Shown here: in pieces, positions 26,244 through 36,353 of the stretch
How positions within the stretch are numbered: the stretch's first letter is position 1
Layout: each line of letters starts with the position of its first letter
DNA from: Gelidibacter sediminis
GTDB lineage: Bacteria > Bacteroidota > Bacteroidia > Flavobacteriales > Flavobacteriaceae
Assembly (NCBI RefSeq): GCF_004364975.1
Contig: NZ_SOBW01000007.1
Coordinates: forward strand, 124,001-188,000
DNA: 64,000 nt
Direction: 5' to 3'
Made by a program: the position numbers and the translations under genes
The notes under the pieces: model-generated
Databases searched by the model: none
Seen by the model: only the letters and a program-made list of their open reading frames with translations
Told to the model about the DNA's origin: nothing

Positions 26244-28313
26244 TTATTTAGGCTCCTGTCTTTTAAAAAGCAAATTGGCCTTTAACTTTTCGATATATGA
26301 ATCCAAATCAATCTTGACTTCTTTAGACATGATGTATAATCCGATAATATTTGGAAATGACATAGCTAGGATCATCATATCTGAGAAATCCAAAACAGCT
26401 CCCAAACTTACTGATGCACCAATGACCACGAATATTAAGAATAACATTTTATAAATGAATTCAATTTTTTTACTCTTTCCGAATAAGTATGTCCAAGCTC
26501 TCATGCCGTAATAAGACCAAGATATCATTGTAGAGAATGCAAATAAGAAAACTGCCACCGCTAAAACATACGGGAACCAAGAGATTTGGCTACCAAAAGC
26601 ATCAGATGTTAACTGCGCACCTGCTAAGCCTTCTACCTCATGCATGCCCGTAAAAATTAAAACTAAAGCTGTTAATGTACATACCACAACTGTGTCAATA
26701 AAAGGTTCCAGTAAAGCCACAAACCCCTCAGATGGTGGGTGATTGGTTTTTGCTGTACTATGTGCAATCGCTGCAGAACCCACACCTGCTTCATTCGAGA
26801 AGGCTGCCCTTTGAAATCCGACAACTAATACTCCAATTACACCTCCCTTTAATGCAGAGGCACTAAAAGCGCCGTCAACAATAGCTGAGAATGCTGGCGC
26901 AATATTTTGAATGTTCATAATAATAACAGCTAAGGCAGCTACTATGTAAATGGTTGCCATAACGGGTACCACTTTTCCTGTCACTTTAGCAATACTACTA
27001 ATTCCTCCAATAATTACGACCCCCACCAAAATGGCGGTAACGATACCAAAATAAAATCCGTTGCCCGCTAATACTGGGAACTGCCCTGCCATTTGCTCAA
27101 ACGATTGATTAGCCTGAAACATGTTACCTCCACCAAAGGAAGCTCCCACTGCAAGTACAGCAAATAATCCGGCCAAAACCTTACCTACACCCTTCATTTG
27201 ACGTTTTTCAAGGCCATAACGCAAATAATTCATAGGGCCTCCAAATACACGTCCGTCAGGTAGGATATCTCTATATTTAACACCTAAAGTACATTCCACA
27301 AATTTTGTAGACATACCTAAAAGTCCACAAACAATCATCCAAAAGGTTGCGCCGGCACCACCAACAGATACTGCTACCGCCACACCGGCAATATTACCCA
27401 AACCTACAGTTCCTGAAACAGCTGTTGCCAAGGCCTGAAAATGCGTCACTTGTCCGGGTGCATTAGGATCATCATATTTTCCACGTGCTAAATCTATAGC
27501 ATGTTTAAAGCCTCTAAAATTTATGAACCCCATTCTAATTGTAAAGAACACAGCTCCTACCACCAACCAAATCACAATGAATGGAATAGGTTTTGTCAGC
27601 GGATCTCCGTTAGGATGCGTTAAAACTGCTGGTTTTTCATAAACAACTTGTGCAAAGTTATGGGCGCCTTGTTCAATTACGTGCTTAGTATTATCTGAGT
27701 TATAAATTACTTTACCTTCAGCAGTAAGATGTTTTAAAGTGCCTTGTGCAGAAGCATTTACGGTAATCTCTTTACCATTCTTATCTGTAATAATTGCAAT
27801 AGGAACATCTCTAGACACTCTCGCCCCTTCTGGTTTTAACCATTGTTTAAGTGTGTATTTATTTTCTACCTCATTAGTCCAATCAGGGATACCAATTTGT
27901 TTCACATCTGCATATACTACAGGATCATACACACCTATTGCTGCAAAAGGATCCCAAAACAATACCGCACCTAATGCAGCCACTGCAGGAGTCATCGTAC
28001 CATTAAATACTTCTGTTATTGCACCAGTTTTTACTGTATAGACTGAAGTTTTTGTATCGCCAACTGCATCTGTTACAACAACTGAATAGGGTACACCTTC
28101 GGTCAATCCAACGGCCTTATTTGAGGTTAAGGGTGTGTTTTGATTACTCCACCTATACGAATAAGGCGCAACGCCGCCTGTTGCAGTAATAGTAATCTCA
28201 CCATCATTAATACTTTCTGATGGATTTACTACTTCTCCACGGATTTCCAAATCTTGAGCAAAAAATAAAACGGGAAACAGGGTTAGAAATAGGGTAAGAA
28301 GATAATTCTTCAT
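26244..28313 (-). CDS. Alanine/glycine:cation symporter (AGCS) with N-terminal SprB-repeat domain
   Basis: 689 residues, about 200 more than a usual AGCS carrier. Residues 1-19 are a signal peptide ([13 protein letters not shown]). Residues about 20-95 match a SprB repeat ([20 protein letters not shown], then [17 protein letters not shown]), a fold of extracellular adhesins. A hydrophobic stretch ([19 protein letters not shown]) and a polar region precede the transporter core, which begins near 240 ([18 protein letters not shown]) and holds the AGCS signature [20 protein letters not shown] (306-325). It presumably imports alanine or glycine with Na+ or H+; the extension should lie in the periplasm. 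Not a fusion artefact: there is a single uninterrupted frame. Confidence 0.88.
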   Translation of the reverse strand: MKNYLLTLFLTLFPVLFFAQDLEIRGEVVNPSESINDGEITITATGGVAPYSYRWSNQNTPLTSNKAVGLTEGVPYSVVVTDAVGDTKTSVYTVKTGAITEVFNGTMTPAVAALGAVLFWDPFAAIGVYDPVVYADVKQIGIPDWTNEVENKYTLKQWLKPEGARVSRDVPIAIITDKNGKEITVNASAQGTLKHLTAEGKVIYNSDNTKHVIEQGAHNFAQVVYEKPAVLTHPNGDPLTKPIPFIVIWLVVGAVFFTIRMGFINFRGFKHAIDLARGKYDDPNAPGQVTHFQALATAVSGTVGLGNIAGVAVAVSVGGAGATFWMIVCGLLGMSTKFVECTLGVKYRDILPDGRVFGGPMNYLRYGLEKRQMKGVGKVLAGLFAVLAVGASFGGGNMFQANQSFEQMAGQFPVLAGNGFYFGIVTAILVGVVIIGGISSIAKVTGKVVPVMATIYIVAALAVIIMNIQNIAPAFSAIVDGAFSASALKGGVIGVLVVGFQRAAFSNEAGVGSAAIAHSTAKTNHPPSEGFVALLEPFIDTVVVCTLTALVLIFTGMHEVEGLAGAQLTSDAFGSQISWFPYVLAVAVFLFAFSTMISWSYYGMRAWTYLFGKSKKIEFIYKMLFLIFVVIGASVSLGAVLDFSDMMILAMSFPNIIGLYIMSKEVKIDLDSYIEKLKANLLFKRQEPK

Positions 28314-28587
28314 AAGTGAATTTTGTATTAGTTAGTTATAATATTTGGTTAAAAACACCACAAGATGCTAAAAAAAAATGATTTTATAAAGGTTTGCTTG
28401 TTAAAATGAAAAACTTCGTAATTCTTAAGAAGACTGAAAGAGATTCTGATGTTTTATACGTTTTATTTTTTTACGCACCCCTAACCAAAAGCTTTTCCAG
28501 TTCAACCTTCACTGAACCAAAAAACTAGAATGTATATAGACTATGATTTTCTGTAATTATTTTGTATCATAACTATAGGACCATCAC

Positions 28588-28818
28588 TTATAAATCGAAA
28601 ACGGAAGATCTTTTTGTATAGATTAAATCTTTGATGCGCATCCAAAAAGCGAAGAATAAATAAAGCGCGAAACCAAAACCAACAGTAACGAAAGTAAGGT
28701 ACATAAAGGATATGCGCACCACCTTGGCACGAATGCCCAACCGATCAGCTATACGCTGACAAACGTAATACCCACGTTTTTGAAAATATAGTAACGCTTT
28801 ATAGAAAATGTTCATCAC
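28588..28818 (-). CDS. PspC-domain small membrane protein
   Basis: 76 residues resembling the PspC domain: RGYYVCQRIADRLGIRAKVVR followed by a membrane segment (ISFMYLTFVTVGFGFALYLFFAFW). PspC proteins sense envelope stress or act as toxin-like membrane partners in enterobacteria; in flavobacteria the short form is common and uncharacterised. The 274-base gap on its downstream side to the symporter gene holds nothing recognisable. Confidence 0.75.
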   Translation of the reverse strand: MMNIFYKALLYFQKRGYYVCQRIADRLGIRAKVVRISFMYLTFVTVGFGFALYLFFAFWMRIKDLIYTKRSSVFDL

Positions 28819-28842
28819 TACAAAGTTGAAAAATTTTAACCA

Positions 28843-28872
28843 TAAAAAAAAGCCACTTTAATAAAGTGGCCA
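28843..28872 (-). terminator. Terminator of the subtilisin-like protease gene
   Basis: Stem GCCACTTTA / TAAAGTGGC (28852-28870) followed on the minus strand by eight T. It lies 20 bases after the protease stop. Confidence 0.88.
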
Positions 28873-28889
28873 TTTTAATAAATTTTAAA

Positions 28890-30095
28890 TTAATTATGAA
28901 TGATTGGATCCGGATTGCCATCTGGGTCTCCATTTACCGTACCATCTGAAGATGGGTTTCCTAATAATAGAACGCCAGCGGCATGTGGGGCCGCCATTGA
29001 AGTGCCACTAATTGAATTGTATCCACCATTCTTCCAAGTGGAATATACTGACACCCCAGGTGCACAATAATCTACTGCAGATCCATAGTTAGAAAATGAA
29101 GCCCAATTGTCACTTGAATTCATTGCGGAAATAGTATAAATGTTATTACCATTTACTCTCGCTGGAGAATGATTGTTGGCATCATCTGATTCATTACCAG
29201 CAGCCAAAGCAAATTTTAAACTAGAGGATGCTGCAAGTACAGCATTATCAAGGGCTGTAGACACACCGCCCCCCAAACTCATATTAGCAACGTCATTACT
29301 ATTTGCATTTGCAGCTACATAGTCTACACCGGCAATAACTCCTGAAGTAGAACCACTACCGCGTCTGTCTAACACTCTAACTGCAACAATCAATGTACCC
29401 GGGGCTACACCTACGGAACCTATAGAGTTGTTAAGCGCTCCAATAGTACCGGCAACGTGCGTCCCATGACCATTTTGATCGTCTGGTGTCGAATTTCCTC
29501 CTAAAAAAGTTCTGCTTCTAGTAACATCAACATTTAAATCTGGATGATCTAAATCTACTCCTGAATCTATTACCCATGCTGTATGAGATGAGGCTGTAGT
29601 ACCACCCCCTACTCTTATAGTACCATACGGCAATTGTTGTTCTTCTGTACTTCCACCACTACCTGGTTTTCCTTTGTAAGGTGATATTTTAATGGTCATA
29701 TCCCGCTCGATGCTTTTTACCCGAGAATCGCCTTTTAAAAGACGTAACTGTTCATCAGATAAATTAGCAGCAAAGCCATTTAATACATGACCGAAAGTTT
29801 GAGTAATTGAAGCCTCCGTCAATTTTGCAAGTTTAAATTCTTCAACAAACATAGCTTTTAAATCTTGCATTTGACGCTCATAAACCTCAGGTGATTCTGC
29901 TTTTTGAAGCGGTGCCATCTTATTATGGATATCATTATAAACTATAATATAACTGCCTGGTATTGGTTGTGAGTCTTCAAATGTAACATTCTCAGCATCT
30001 ACTATAGGATCCTCATTCGAATCGGTTTGACAATTAATCAGTGTCATACTCAAAACACCAACTAGTGAATACTTTAAAATTGATTTAATCTTCAT
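28890..30095 (-). CDS. Subtilisin-like serine protease (S8), predicted lipoprotein
   Basis: 401 residues. The signal ends in a lipobox (MTLINC, Cys22), so the protein is probably lipid-anchored. An I9-type propeptide follows (about 47-135: GSYIIVYNDIH...VKSIERD), then the S8 domain with the full triad Asp177 (WVIDSGVDLDHPDL), His210 (NGHGTHVAGTIGA) and Ser366 (SGTSMAAPHAAG), plus oxyanion Asn301 (LAAGNESDD). It ends soon after the domain in a Gly/Asp/Pro-rich tail with no type IX sorting domain, so it is an unlikely type IX cargo. Probably degrades proteins at the cell surface or in the periplasm. Confidence 0.93.
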   Translation of the reverse strand: MKIKSILKYSLVGVLSMTLINCQTDSNEDPIVDAENVTFEDSQPIPGSYIIVYNDIHNKMAPLQKAESPEVYERQMQDLKAMFVEEFKLAKLTEASITQTFGHVLNGFAANLSDEQLRLLKGDSRVKSIERDMTIKISPYKGKPGSGGSTEEQQLPYGTIRVGGGTTASSHTAWVIDSGVDLDHPDLNVDVTRSRTFLGGNSTPDDQNGHGTHVAGTIGALNNSIGSVGVAPGTLIVAVRVLDRRGSGSTSGVIAGVDYVAANANSNDVANMSLGGGVSTALDNAVLAASSSLKFALAAGNESDDANNHSPARVNGNNIYTISAMNSSDNWASFSNYGSAVDYCAPGVSVYSTWKNGGYNSISGTSMAAPHAAGVLLLGNPSSDGTVNGDPDGNPDPIIHN

Positions 30096-30230
30096 TTTTT
30101 AATATTTAAAAGTTTATAATGCTTCAAATTAAAGTTAATTTATCAAATATTTTAACAAATCTTTAAGTTTTCGACAAAACACCTAAATATTAACATTTCC
30201 ATTATATTTACATTATGTCATAATCCCAAA

Positions 30231-31511
30231 CTATTGCTCCTCAGTTTTCATGAGGGAATGTCCAATAGCACAGTGCATACAGTTATTTTTCTCACAATAC
30301 TCAGTTTTGAGTTGCAGTAATGCTTGAGAAATCAAAGCTGATTTTGAAATAGGTTTGAGCTTATTATAAGATGTGATAATATTGTTTTTCTCTGAATTGA
30401 GGCTTTGGGCAAAGTTTAGTACAGATTCAGTGGGCTGCTTTCCTTGAAATTTTAAATAGCTAAATTTTAAAGGCAATAGCGTATTAATAAGGAGTAGATC
30501 AATAAAATTTTTGGTGAGCATTTTACTTGAAGCTTTAGAAGTCTTTGAAAACGTATAGTGCGTAACCCAATACTCAGAGGCACCGATACTGAAAAGTCGA
30601 TAGATATCTTCTAAAGTCTCAGCCGTCATCACTTTAGTGAAAACATTAGGATGTTGATGGTATAACATTGCAAGTTGAGAAAGTCTAATGGTTGGGAAAT
30701 TGGGAGGACGCAACCTAAAAAACTGAAGCGGAATGACATTAGTGGCAGGAAGGTTAAATTTTTGTTTTAAGAATTGGTACTCCTTTACTAAGCTTACATA
30801 ATAAGCATCTTCATGATCTTTATCTAAAACGCCAGCCTGTCCAAAGAGTAATGCTTCCAATTGCAGTGGTTGGCTTTGTAATTTTCTCAGGATTGAAAAC
30901 TTAAAGGATTTGGCCATCATCAAAAACGCCTCCCCATTTATTTTAAGTCCGAAATTTTTAGCCAAAAGCGTAAAAAGTACCGCTTCCCAATCATTCTTGG
31001 TGGCCTTTAACAGATCGTCTATAACAATCGCCTTTCTTTCTAGACGCTCAATATAGAGTCGCTCTAGCCAATTGTTCATTAAAAACTCATCAATATTGGC
31101 AAAATCTGATTCACAATTGATCCATTTATGGGAAGATACTAACAACTTCTCGTAATTGCGAAGTAAATTAGTATGGATGATATCCTTTAGCACTAACGTA
31201 GGGACAACCGCATTATTTTTTATAAAGACCTCAGTATCGTGCTCATAAACCACATGTAAAATGACATTATCATAGGCAGAATCCATTTCATGGCTATGAA
31301 CGTACCAATCACTAGATTTTATATGTATCTCAACATTGCCCACCCAGGTAATTCCATCAATTTCCAATTGCGCATTGAAAAAATCTGGACCACCATGCGT
31401 ATTTGGATAACCGGTATTTCTTAATATAATGGCTTCCCCACGCGTGGTTTGCAGAGACGCTGTGTCAAACTTTTTAAATTGCCATATATAATGTAGAAAA
31501 GCCTCTTGCAT
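30231..31511 (-). CDS. DUF2851 family protein
   Basis: 426-residue cytoplasmic protein of the DUF2851 family, specific to Bacteroidota and relatives, function unknown. Conserved-looking parts: MQEAFLHYIWQFKKFDT, GGPDFFNAQLEIDG, VGNVEIHIKSSDWYVHSH, HVVYEHD. The N-terminal portion (GPDF, then VEIHIKSSDWYxHxH) resembles an endonuclease-like core with an acidic residue before a beta strand, but I would not claim activity. The C terminus has four Cys (YCEKNNCMHCAIG). The last of three genes (ABC-F, CPXCG, DUF2851), 83 bases after CPXCG. Confidence 0.85.
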   Translation of the reverse strand: MQEAFLHYIWQFKKFDTASLQTTRGEAIILRNTGYPNTHGGPDFFNAQLEIDGITWVGNVEIHIKSSDWYVHSHEMDSAYDNVILHVVYEHDTEVFIKNNAVVPTLVLKDIIHTNLLRNYEKLLVSSHKWINCESDFANIDEFLMNNWLERLYIERLERKAIVIDDLLKATKNDWEAVLFTLLAKNFGLKINGEAFLMMAKSFKFSILRKLQSQPLQLEALLFGQAGVLDKDHEDAYYVSLVKEYQFLKQKFNLPATNVIPLQFFRLRPPNFPTIRLSQLAMLYHQHPNVFTKVMTAETLEDIYRLFSIGASEYWVTHYTFSKTSKASSKMLTKNFIDLLLINTLLPLKFSYLKFQGKQPTESVLNFAQSLNSEKNNIITSYNKLKPISKSALISQALLQLKTEYCEKNNCMHCAIGHSLMKTEEQ

Positions 31512-31594
31512 ATCTTTAAATTTAAGATATTTGAGCCTAGGTTTTACATGGCTTTAAAAATTATTTTAATTTGAAAATAGGTTTCAAAATAATC

Positions 31595-31777
31595 TTATTG
31601 TTCAATGCTTTGTGCATTAAAATTTGTAATGATGGCATCAGAAATAGAAACCGATATTTCAATTGGATTGCAGCATACTTCACAGTCTTCAACATAAACT
31701 TGTTGTATGATGGATAAATCGATCAGCATGGATATGGCTTCCCAACAATGTGGACATTGAAAAAAATGTTCTTCCAT
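31595..31777 (-). CDS. CPXCG-motif cysteine-rich protein
   Basis: 60 residues from the ATG at 31777 (MEEHFFQCPHCWEAIS); starting at an upstream ATG would overlap the ABC-F stop. Cys8 and Cys11 (CPHC) pair with Cys32, Cys35 and Cys36 (DCEVCC) in a likely zinc ribbon. Conserved small protein of Bacteroidota and proteobacteria with no known function. It begins four bases after the ABC-F gene, so it is probably co-transcribed. Confidence 0.85.
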   Translation of the reverse strand: MEEHFFQCPHCWEAISMLIDLSIIQQVYVEDCEVCCNPIEISVSISDAIITNFNAQSIEQ

Positions 31778-31781
31778 TCTA

Positions 31782-33689
31782 CTAACTGACTTGCTCAAGT
31801 TCTTCTTGAATGGTTTCCCACTCCTGCATTAAGTTAGCAAGCTTTTCCTTTTTGTTTTTATAGCGCTCAAAAAACTTTGGGTCGGCAGTTGTTTTATCAT
31901 AATCATTTGCTAAGTTGGCATCCATCAACTTGATCTCCTTTTCATGTTGCGTAATTTTTGCTTCTACATTACTTAATCTATTGTTCAAGGACTTCAACTT
32001 CTTCTGATCTTCGTAAGTTTGCTTATTGGTTTCTTTAGGGGTCTCCTTAACCACATCACGTTTTTCAATCTCTCTTAAGTTTTCAACATTACGCTGGTCT
32101 AAATAAAAATCGATATCACCTAAATATTCCTTGATGCGTTGCTCTTTAAATTCATATACACTATTTGTCAAACCCTGTAGAAAATCCCTATCATGTGACA
32201 CCAAGATTAGTGTGCCCTCAAATCTGTTAAGTGCCTCCTTTAAGACATTTTTAGATTTTATATCCAAGTGATTGGTAGGCTCATCCATTACCAACACATT
32301 AAAGGGTTGCAATAATAATTTTGCCAGGGCCAATCGGTTACGTTCACCACCCGAAAGGACTTTTACATACTTATCTGCTTCCTCTCCTCTGAAAAGGAAT
32401 GACCCGAGGATATCACGGACTTTACTTCTGTTTTTCTCATTAGCAGCATCAATCATAGTATCCAATACGGTTTTGTTTCCATCTAAATATTCTGCTTGAT
32501 TCTGGGCAAAATATCCAATTTGCACATTATGACCGAGCTTTAAATGGCCCTCATACTTCAATTCGCCTACAATAATTTTAGCCAAAGTAGATTTTCCTTG
32601 ACCATTTTGACCAACAAAAGCAATCTTGCTCCCGCGTTCTACATTAAGGTGAATATTTTTTAACACCTGCAAGTCGCCGTAGCGCTTAGAAATGTGGTCA
32701 GCTTCAACCACAACTTTACCTGGTGTTACTGAAACTGGAAAGTTTAGCGTCATCACACTATTGTCATCCTCATCCACCTCAATTCGATCCATACGATCTA
32801 ATTTTTTGATAAGCGATTGTGCCATGGTTGCTTTAGAAGCTTTAGCTCTAAACTTTTCAATTAGTTTTTCAGTTTGTTCAATTTGCTTTTGCTGATTTTT
32901 TTGTGATGCCAGTTGTTGGGTCTTAAGTTCATTACGAAGTACCAAATAGTCTGAATATGCTTTTTTGTAATCGTAAATTCTTCCAAGGGAAATCTCAATA
33001 GTACGATTGGTCACATTATCTAAAAACATCTTATCATGCGATACAATAACCACTGCACCAATATAATTTTTTAAGAAACCTTCAAGCCATATTATAGATT
33101 CAATATCCAAATGGTTGGTAGGCTCATCCAATAAAAGGATATCATTATTCTGAAGCAATAGTTTGGCTAGCTCAATACGCATACGCCAACCACCAGAGAA
33201 AGTATCTGTCAGCTTATTAAAATCATCGCGCTTAAAACCTAAGCCTTGAAGAATCTTTTCTGTTTCACCTTGATAATTGTAACCGCCAATAATTTCATAT
33301 TGGTGCTGAAACTCGCTCAAATCAACCATCAGTTGATGATATAGTTCGCTTTCATAATCTGTGCGTAATAGCAATTGCTCATTGATATGCTCTATTTTGG
33401 CCTCTAGTTCCTTAATTTCATGGAAGGCTTCATAGGCCTCTTCCAACACAGTTCTACCCAAAACAAAATCAATATCCTGTTTTAGAAAACCAATGCTCAA
33501 ATTTTTATCAGCAGCAATTTGTCCTGAATCTGGCTCCATTTCTTTCGATAGAATTTTGAGCATGGTAGATTTACCTGCACCATTTTTTCCGATAAGGCCA
33601 ATCCGGTCACCGGCGCCGAGTCTAAAAGTGATATCTTCAAAAAGGTATTCTCCCTGAAATGAAATGGAAAGATTATGTATATTGAGCAT
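31782..33689 (-). CDS. ABC-F family ATPase
   Basis: 635 residues with two ABC domains and no membrane part; ABC-F proteins act on the ribosome in translation (ribosome rescue, fidelity) or in antibiotic protection. Domain 1: Walker A GKNGAGKST (34-42), signature FSGGWRMRIELAK, Walker B LLLDEPTNHLD. Domain 2: Walker A GQNGQGKST (about 360), signature LSGGERNRLALAK, VMDEPTNHLD. The interdomain linker (about 240-300) is the P-site tRNA-interacting motif. A C-terminal coiled coil (about 545-632) resembles Uup. A housekeeping Uup/YheS-like role is more likely than resistance, since no resistance context is present. Confidence 0.93.
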   Translation of the reverse strand: MLNIHNLSISFQGEYLFEDITFRLGAGDRIGLIGKNGAGKSTMLKILSKEMEPDSGQIAADKNLSIGFLKQDIDFVLGRTVLEEAYEAFHEIKELEAKIEHINEQLLLRTDYESELYHQLMVDLSEFQHQYEIIGGYNYQGETEKILQGLGFKRDDFNKLTDTFSGGWRMRIELAKLLLQNNDILLLDEPTNHLDIESIIWLEGFLKNYIGAVVIVSHDKMFLDNVTNRTIEISLGRIYDYKKAYSDYLVLRNELKTQQLASQKNQQKQIEQTEKLIEKFRAKASKATMAQSLIKKLDRMDRIEVDEDDNSVMTLNFPVSVTPGKVVVEADHISKRYGDLQVLKNIHLNVERGSKIAFVGQNGQGKSTLAKIIVGELKYEGHLKLGHNVQIGYFAQNQAEYLDGNKTVLDTMIDAANEKNRSKVRDILGSFLFRGEEADKYVKVLSGGERNRLALAKLLLQPFNVLVMDEPTNHLDIKSKNVLKEALNRFEGTLILVSHDRDFLQGLTNSVYEFKEQRIKEYLGDIDFYLDQRNVENLREIEKRDVVKETPKETNKQTYEDQKKLKSLNNRLSNVEAKITQHEKEIKLMDANLANDYDKTTADPKFFERYKNKKEKLANLMQEWETIQEELEQVS

Positions 33690-33772
33690 TATTGTAAGGA
33701 TTGTTACAAAACATTGATTTTAAAAATCTTAATTTTGTAATTTATTTGAAAATGCAAAAGTAAACATTATCC

Positions 33773-34165
33773 ATGATAAATAAAGGAAGTAAACTATATA
33801 GTATTTTTACGGGCACCTGTCCGAAATGTCATGAGGAATCCATGTATTTTAATCCGAATCCTTATATGATGGCTGACACACTTAAAATCAAGGAAAAATG
33901 CTCCCATTGTCAGACCAAATACCGTATGGAGCCTTCTTTCTTTTTTGGCTCAATGTATGTGAGTTATGGTTTGGGTGTGGCGTTTGCAGTAGCTGCCTTT
34001 ATTATCAGTTTTTTCTTTTTTAGTGCTACACTTACCACAGCATTTATTGTCATTGTGATTACCCTAGTGGTTTTCATGCCAATTATCATGCGCTTGTCTC
34101 GCAACATTTGGATTAATATGTTTATGAGTTTTGATGAGAACCTCGCAAAAAAACATCCCAAATAA
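33773..34165 (+). CDS. DUF983 family membrane protein with zinc ribbon
   Basis: 130 residues: an N-terminal zinc ribbon (Cys16-x2-Cys19, Cys43-x2-Cys46), then two membrane segments (about 58-82 and 86-106). Matches DUF983, found in Bacteroidota and alphaproteobacteria near respiratory genes, of unknown function. Divergent from ABC-F and convergent with the FAD oxidoreductase. TAATTTTG at 33730-33737 may be its -7 box. Confidence 0.85.
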   Translation: MINKGSKLYSIFTGTCPKCHEESMYFNPNPYMMADTLKIKEKCSHCQTKYRMEPSFFFGSMYVSYGLGVAFAVAAFIISFFFFSATLTTAFIVIVITLVVFMPIIMRLSRNIWINMFMSFDENLAKKHPK

Positions 34166-34212
34166 TAAATTTACTGATAATAGCTGTGTTCAATTAAAGG
34201 CACATGGCATGG

Positions 34213-35268
34213 CTATTTCGAATGGAATCGCTTGATATCAATATCGCGTTCAAGTGCTGTGCCATATTCTAAATGCTGAAATAGACTTTTGGCCACATAC
34301 GGACCAATCATTACCCCTCGAGTGCCCAAACCATTGAGAATTGCAATATTATGGTGCTTAGGGTGTTTTCCCACTAAAGGCCTTCTATCTTTAACAGTGG
34401 GTCGGATGCCGGCAACTTGATTCAGCACTTCAAATTGACAACTAAGCAAACCTTTTAACTTTTCTATAAGTTCGGTTTTAGCTTTGGACGTGATGGCATG
34501 GGTTTTGTCTTCCCAATTGTAAGTGGCTCCTACCGAATAACAATCATCCAATTCAGGCACCACAAAAATGGACGACTTTAAGATGAATTCCATTTTCAGT
34601 TCCGGCGCTTTAATGGTCAGGACTTCACCCTTTGCAACATTGAGCGGTAAGTGATTAAAAAATGGGTTTTGAACCATACCAAAACCCTCAGCAAAAACCA
34701 CAAATCTAGCGTTAATATTCTTGTAATTCACATGCGACTCGTCTATTGAAAGTGCAGCATAATCAAAACGTTCAGTAATATAATTGTTATTGGTTTTTAG
34801 ATAGAGCTTATAATGCTGAAGTAGAGTTGACGTATCAATACGACCCGTTTCCAGCACTTTTCCAAATCCGAATGGGGCTTCAATAGCGGGATTTGTATTG
34901 CTCATGACTTTGGGATGCAGATATACGGCCAATGTAGGTTGATCTGAGGCAGTAAACCAATCATTTTGTTCTTCAATGGATGCAAACCGTCTATACACAG
35001 GAAGTTTGTAATCCAACTTGACGCCCAATAACTTTTCTAAGTGTTCATAAAAGGAAGCTGAAAGTGTTAATTGCTCTTTAGCCTTCCAAACCGCGGTAAA
35101 ACGTTTTAGTATGACCGGATTATATAATCCAGCAGCGACAATGGAAGATTGTTGAGAATGATCATCAAACACGACAAATGATTTGTTCTGAGCTCTAAGC
35201 TCTTCACAAAATGAAATACCCGCTAAGCCACAACCAACAATTATATAATCTACCTGTTTCATATCCAC
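34213..35268 (-). CDS. FAD-dependent oxidoreductase (DAO family)
   Basis: 351 residues with an N-terminal dinucleotide fold (YIIVGCGLAGISFCEEL) and a DAO-type substrate domain. The C-terminal FAD-contact motif NGLGTRGVMIGPYVA is present. The N terminus and NPVILKRFTAVW are typical of flavobacterial homologues of the MnmC C-terminal or glycine-oxidase-like group; the substrate is unknown. The start at 35268 gives MDMKQVDYII; a TACTTTTG box is 7 bases upstream or less, so a start at the second Met is equally possible. Confidence 0.82.
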   Translation of the reverse strand: MDMKQVDYIIVGCGLAGISFCEELRAQNKSFVVFDDHSQQSSIVAAGLYNPVILKRFTAVWKAKEQLTLSASFYEHLEKLLGVKLDYKLPVYRRFASIEEQNDWFTASDQPTLAVYLHPKVMSNTNPAIEAPFGFGKVLETGRIDTSTLLQHYKLYLKTNNNYITERFDYAALSIDESHVNYKNINARFVVFAEGFGMVQNPFFNHLPLNVAKGEVLTIKAPELKMEFILKSSIFVVPELDDCYSVGATYNWEDKTHAITSKAKTELIEKLKGLLSCQFEVLNQVAGIRPTVKDRRPLVGKHPKHHNIAILNGLGTRGVMIGPYVAKSLFQHLEYGTALERDIDIKRFHSK

Positions 35269-35332
35269 AAAAGTACTATTTAATTGCAGTTAATTAAAAC
35301 TATAGAGAACCTGAAGATGGTCACTCTAAACC

Positions 35333-35362
35333 AAAAAAAACGTCCACTTTAAAAGTGGACGT
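35333..35362 (-). terminator. Terminator of the gldKLMN operon
   Basis: Stem CGTCCACTTT / AAAGTGGACG (35341-35361), followed on the minus strand by eight T. It lies 25 bases after the gldN stop. Confidence 0.9.
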
Positions 35363-35386
35363 TGCTTTTTATATAATGGCCCTACT

Positions 35387-36286
35387 TTAATAGGCCCACA
35401 TGTCTTGTTCAAAATCACGAATCTTATCTTTTATCCGATCAGATTCCAAAAGCTGCATTAATGCGTTGTCAGCCACATACTCTTTAACCTCTCTGTCTCC
35501 ATATACATTTTCTTCTTTGTACATGTATCCATTAAAACGTCTTGAATTCAGCAAGTGATCATACGAGAATGGCATAGAACTATTCTTGTTGTTAAATGCT
35601 TTAGCTTGATGCAAAACATCTCTAACTTCAGGATAAAACACCCAGAATAATGCAATTGGTTGCTTGTTGGCTTCATCTTCTGAATCAATAAAGTTAACAT
35701 CAGGCGCTGCTGGAGCAATACCTAAGAGCCTGTATTTTAATTCGCCTTGACGCTTATCAAAGTACCATAATCCCTTAATTAGGTAAGCACTAATGTCATA
35801 AGACTGAATATCTCTTTTGATGATGTATTCTGGAGAGACAAAGCCTTCAGAGTTGTATTGTTGGTATCCAATGTCTAAGGTATCAGTTTTTGACATGATA
35901 GACTGGATATCTCTAGGGTTACGTTTTGTAGTAAAATAAGAATCATCATAAACATTCTTAATCTTTCCTTCCCTTACGTTCTTCCATAACACATCAAATA
36001 AAGATCGTCTATTAGATCCTATATTATTCGTGTCTACAGGATAGTAGAGTGGAAAATTGACACGCTCATCTAGAACAATTTTTTCCCAAGTCATTTTTGA
36101 AAACATGATATCTCTATCATCAACATAACCGTATTCAAGCGGTTTGTCGTTATCCATTGCTTTTTGAGCATCAGATTTTACACCAATCTCATCTGGTGTC
36201 TTAGCGTTAAGCAGGTTGCTTTGACCAAACGAACTCACTGCCAACCCCATACTTAAAACGGTTAATAAACAATATTTTAATTTCAT
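35387..36286 (-). CDS. gldN: Gliding motility / type IX secretion protein GldN
   Basis: Periplasmic component that forms the ring beneath the outer membrane together with GldK in the type IX secretion system. 299 residues from the ATG at 36286 (MKLKYCLLTVLSMGLAVSSFGQ, signal peptide); an upstream in-frame ATG adds 11 residues that spoil the signal peptide start. Conserved text: YGYVDDRDIMFSKMTWEKI, RRSLFDVLWKN, LRYRLLGIAPAAPDV-like core (YRLLGIAPAAPDVNF). Last gene of gldKLMN, with its own terminator. Confidence 0.95.
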   Translation of the reverse strand: MKLKYCLLTVLSMGLAVSSFGQSNLLNAKTPDEIGVKSDAQKAMDNDKPLEYGYVDDRDIMFSKMTWEKIVLDERVNFPLYYPVDTNNIGSNRRSLFDVLWKNVREGKIKNVYDDSYFTTKRNPRDIQSIMSKTDTLDIGYQQYNSEGFVSPEYIIKRDIQSYDISAYLIKGLWYFDKRQGELKYRLLGIAPAAPDVNFIDSEDEANKQPIALFWVFYPEVRDVLHQAKAFNNKNSSMPFSYDHLLNSRRFNGYMYKEENVYGDREVKEYVADNALMQLLESDRIKDKIRDFEQDMWAY

Positions 36287-36353
36287 CTTTTTTATTATTA
36301 TTTGGGATGTTACCTTCATTCTTATTCAACGTTGCAACAATACCTATAGTATA

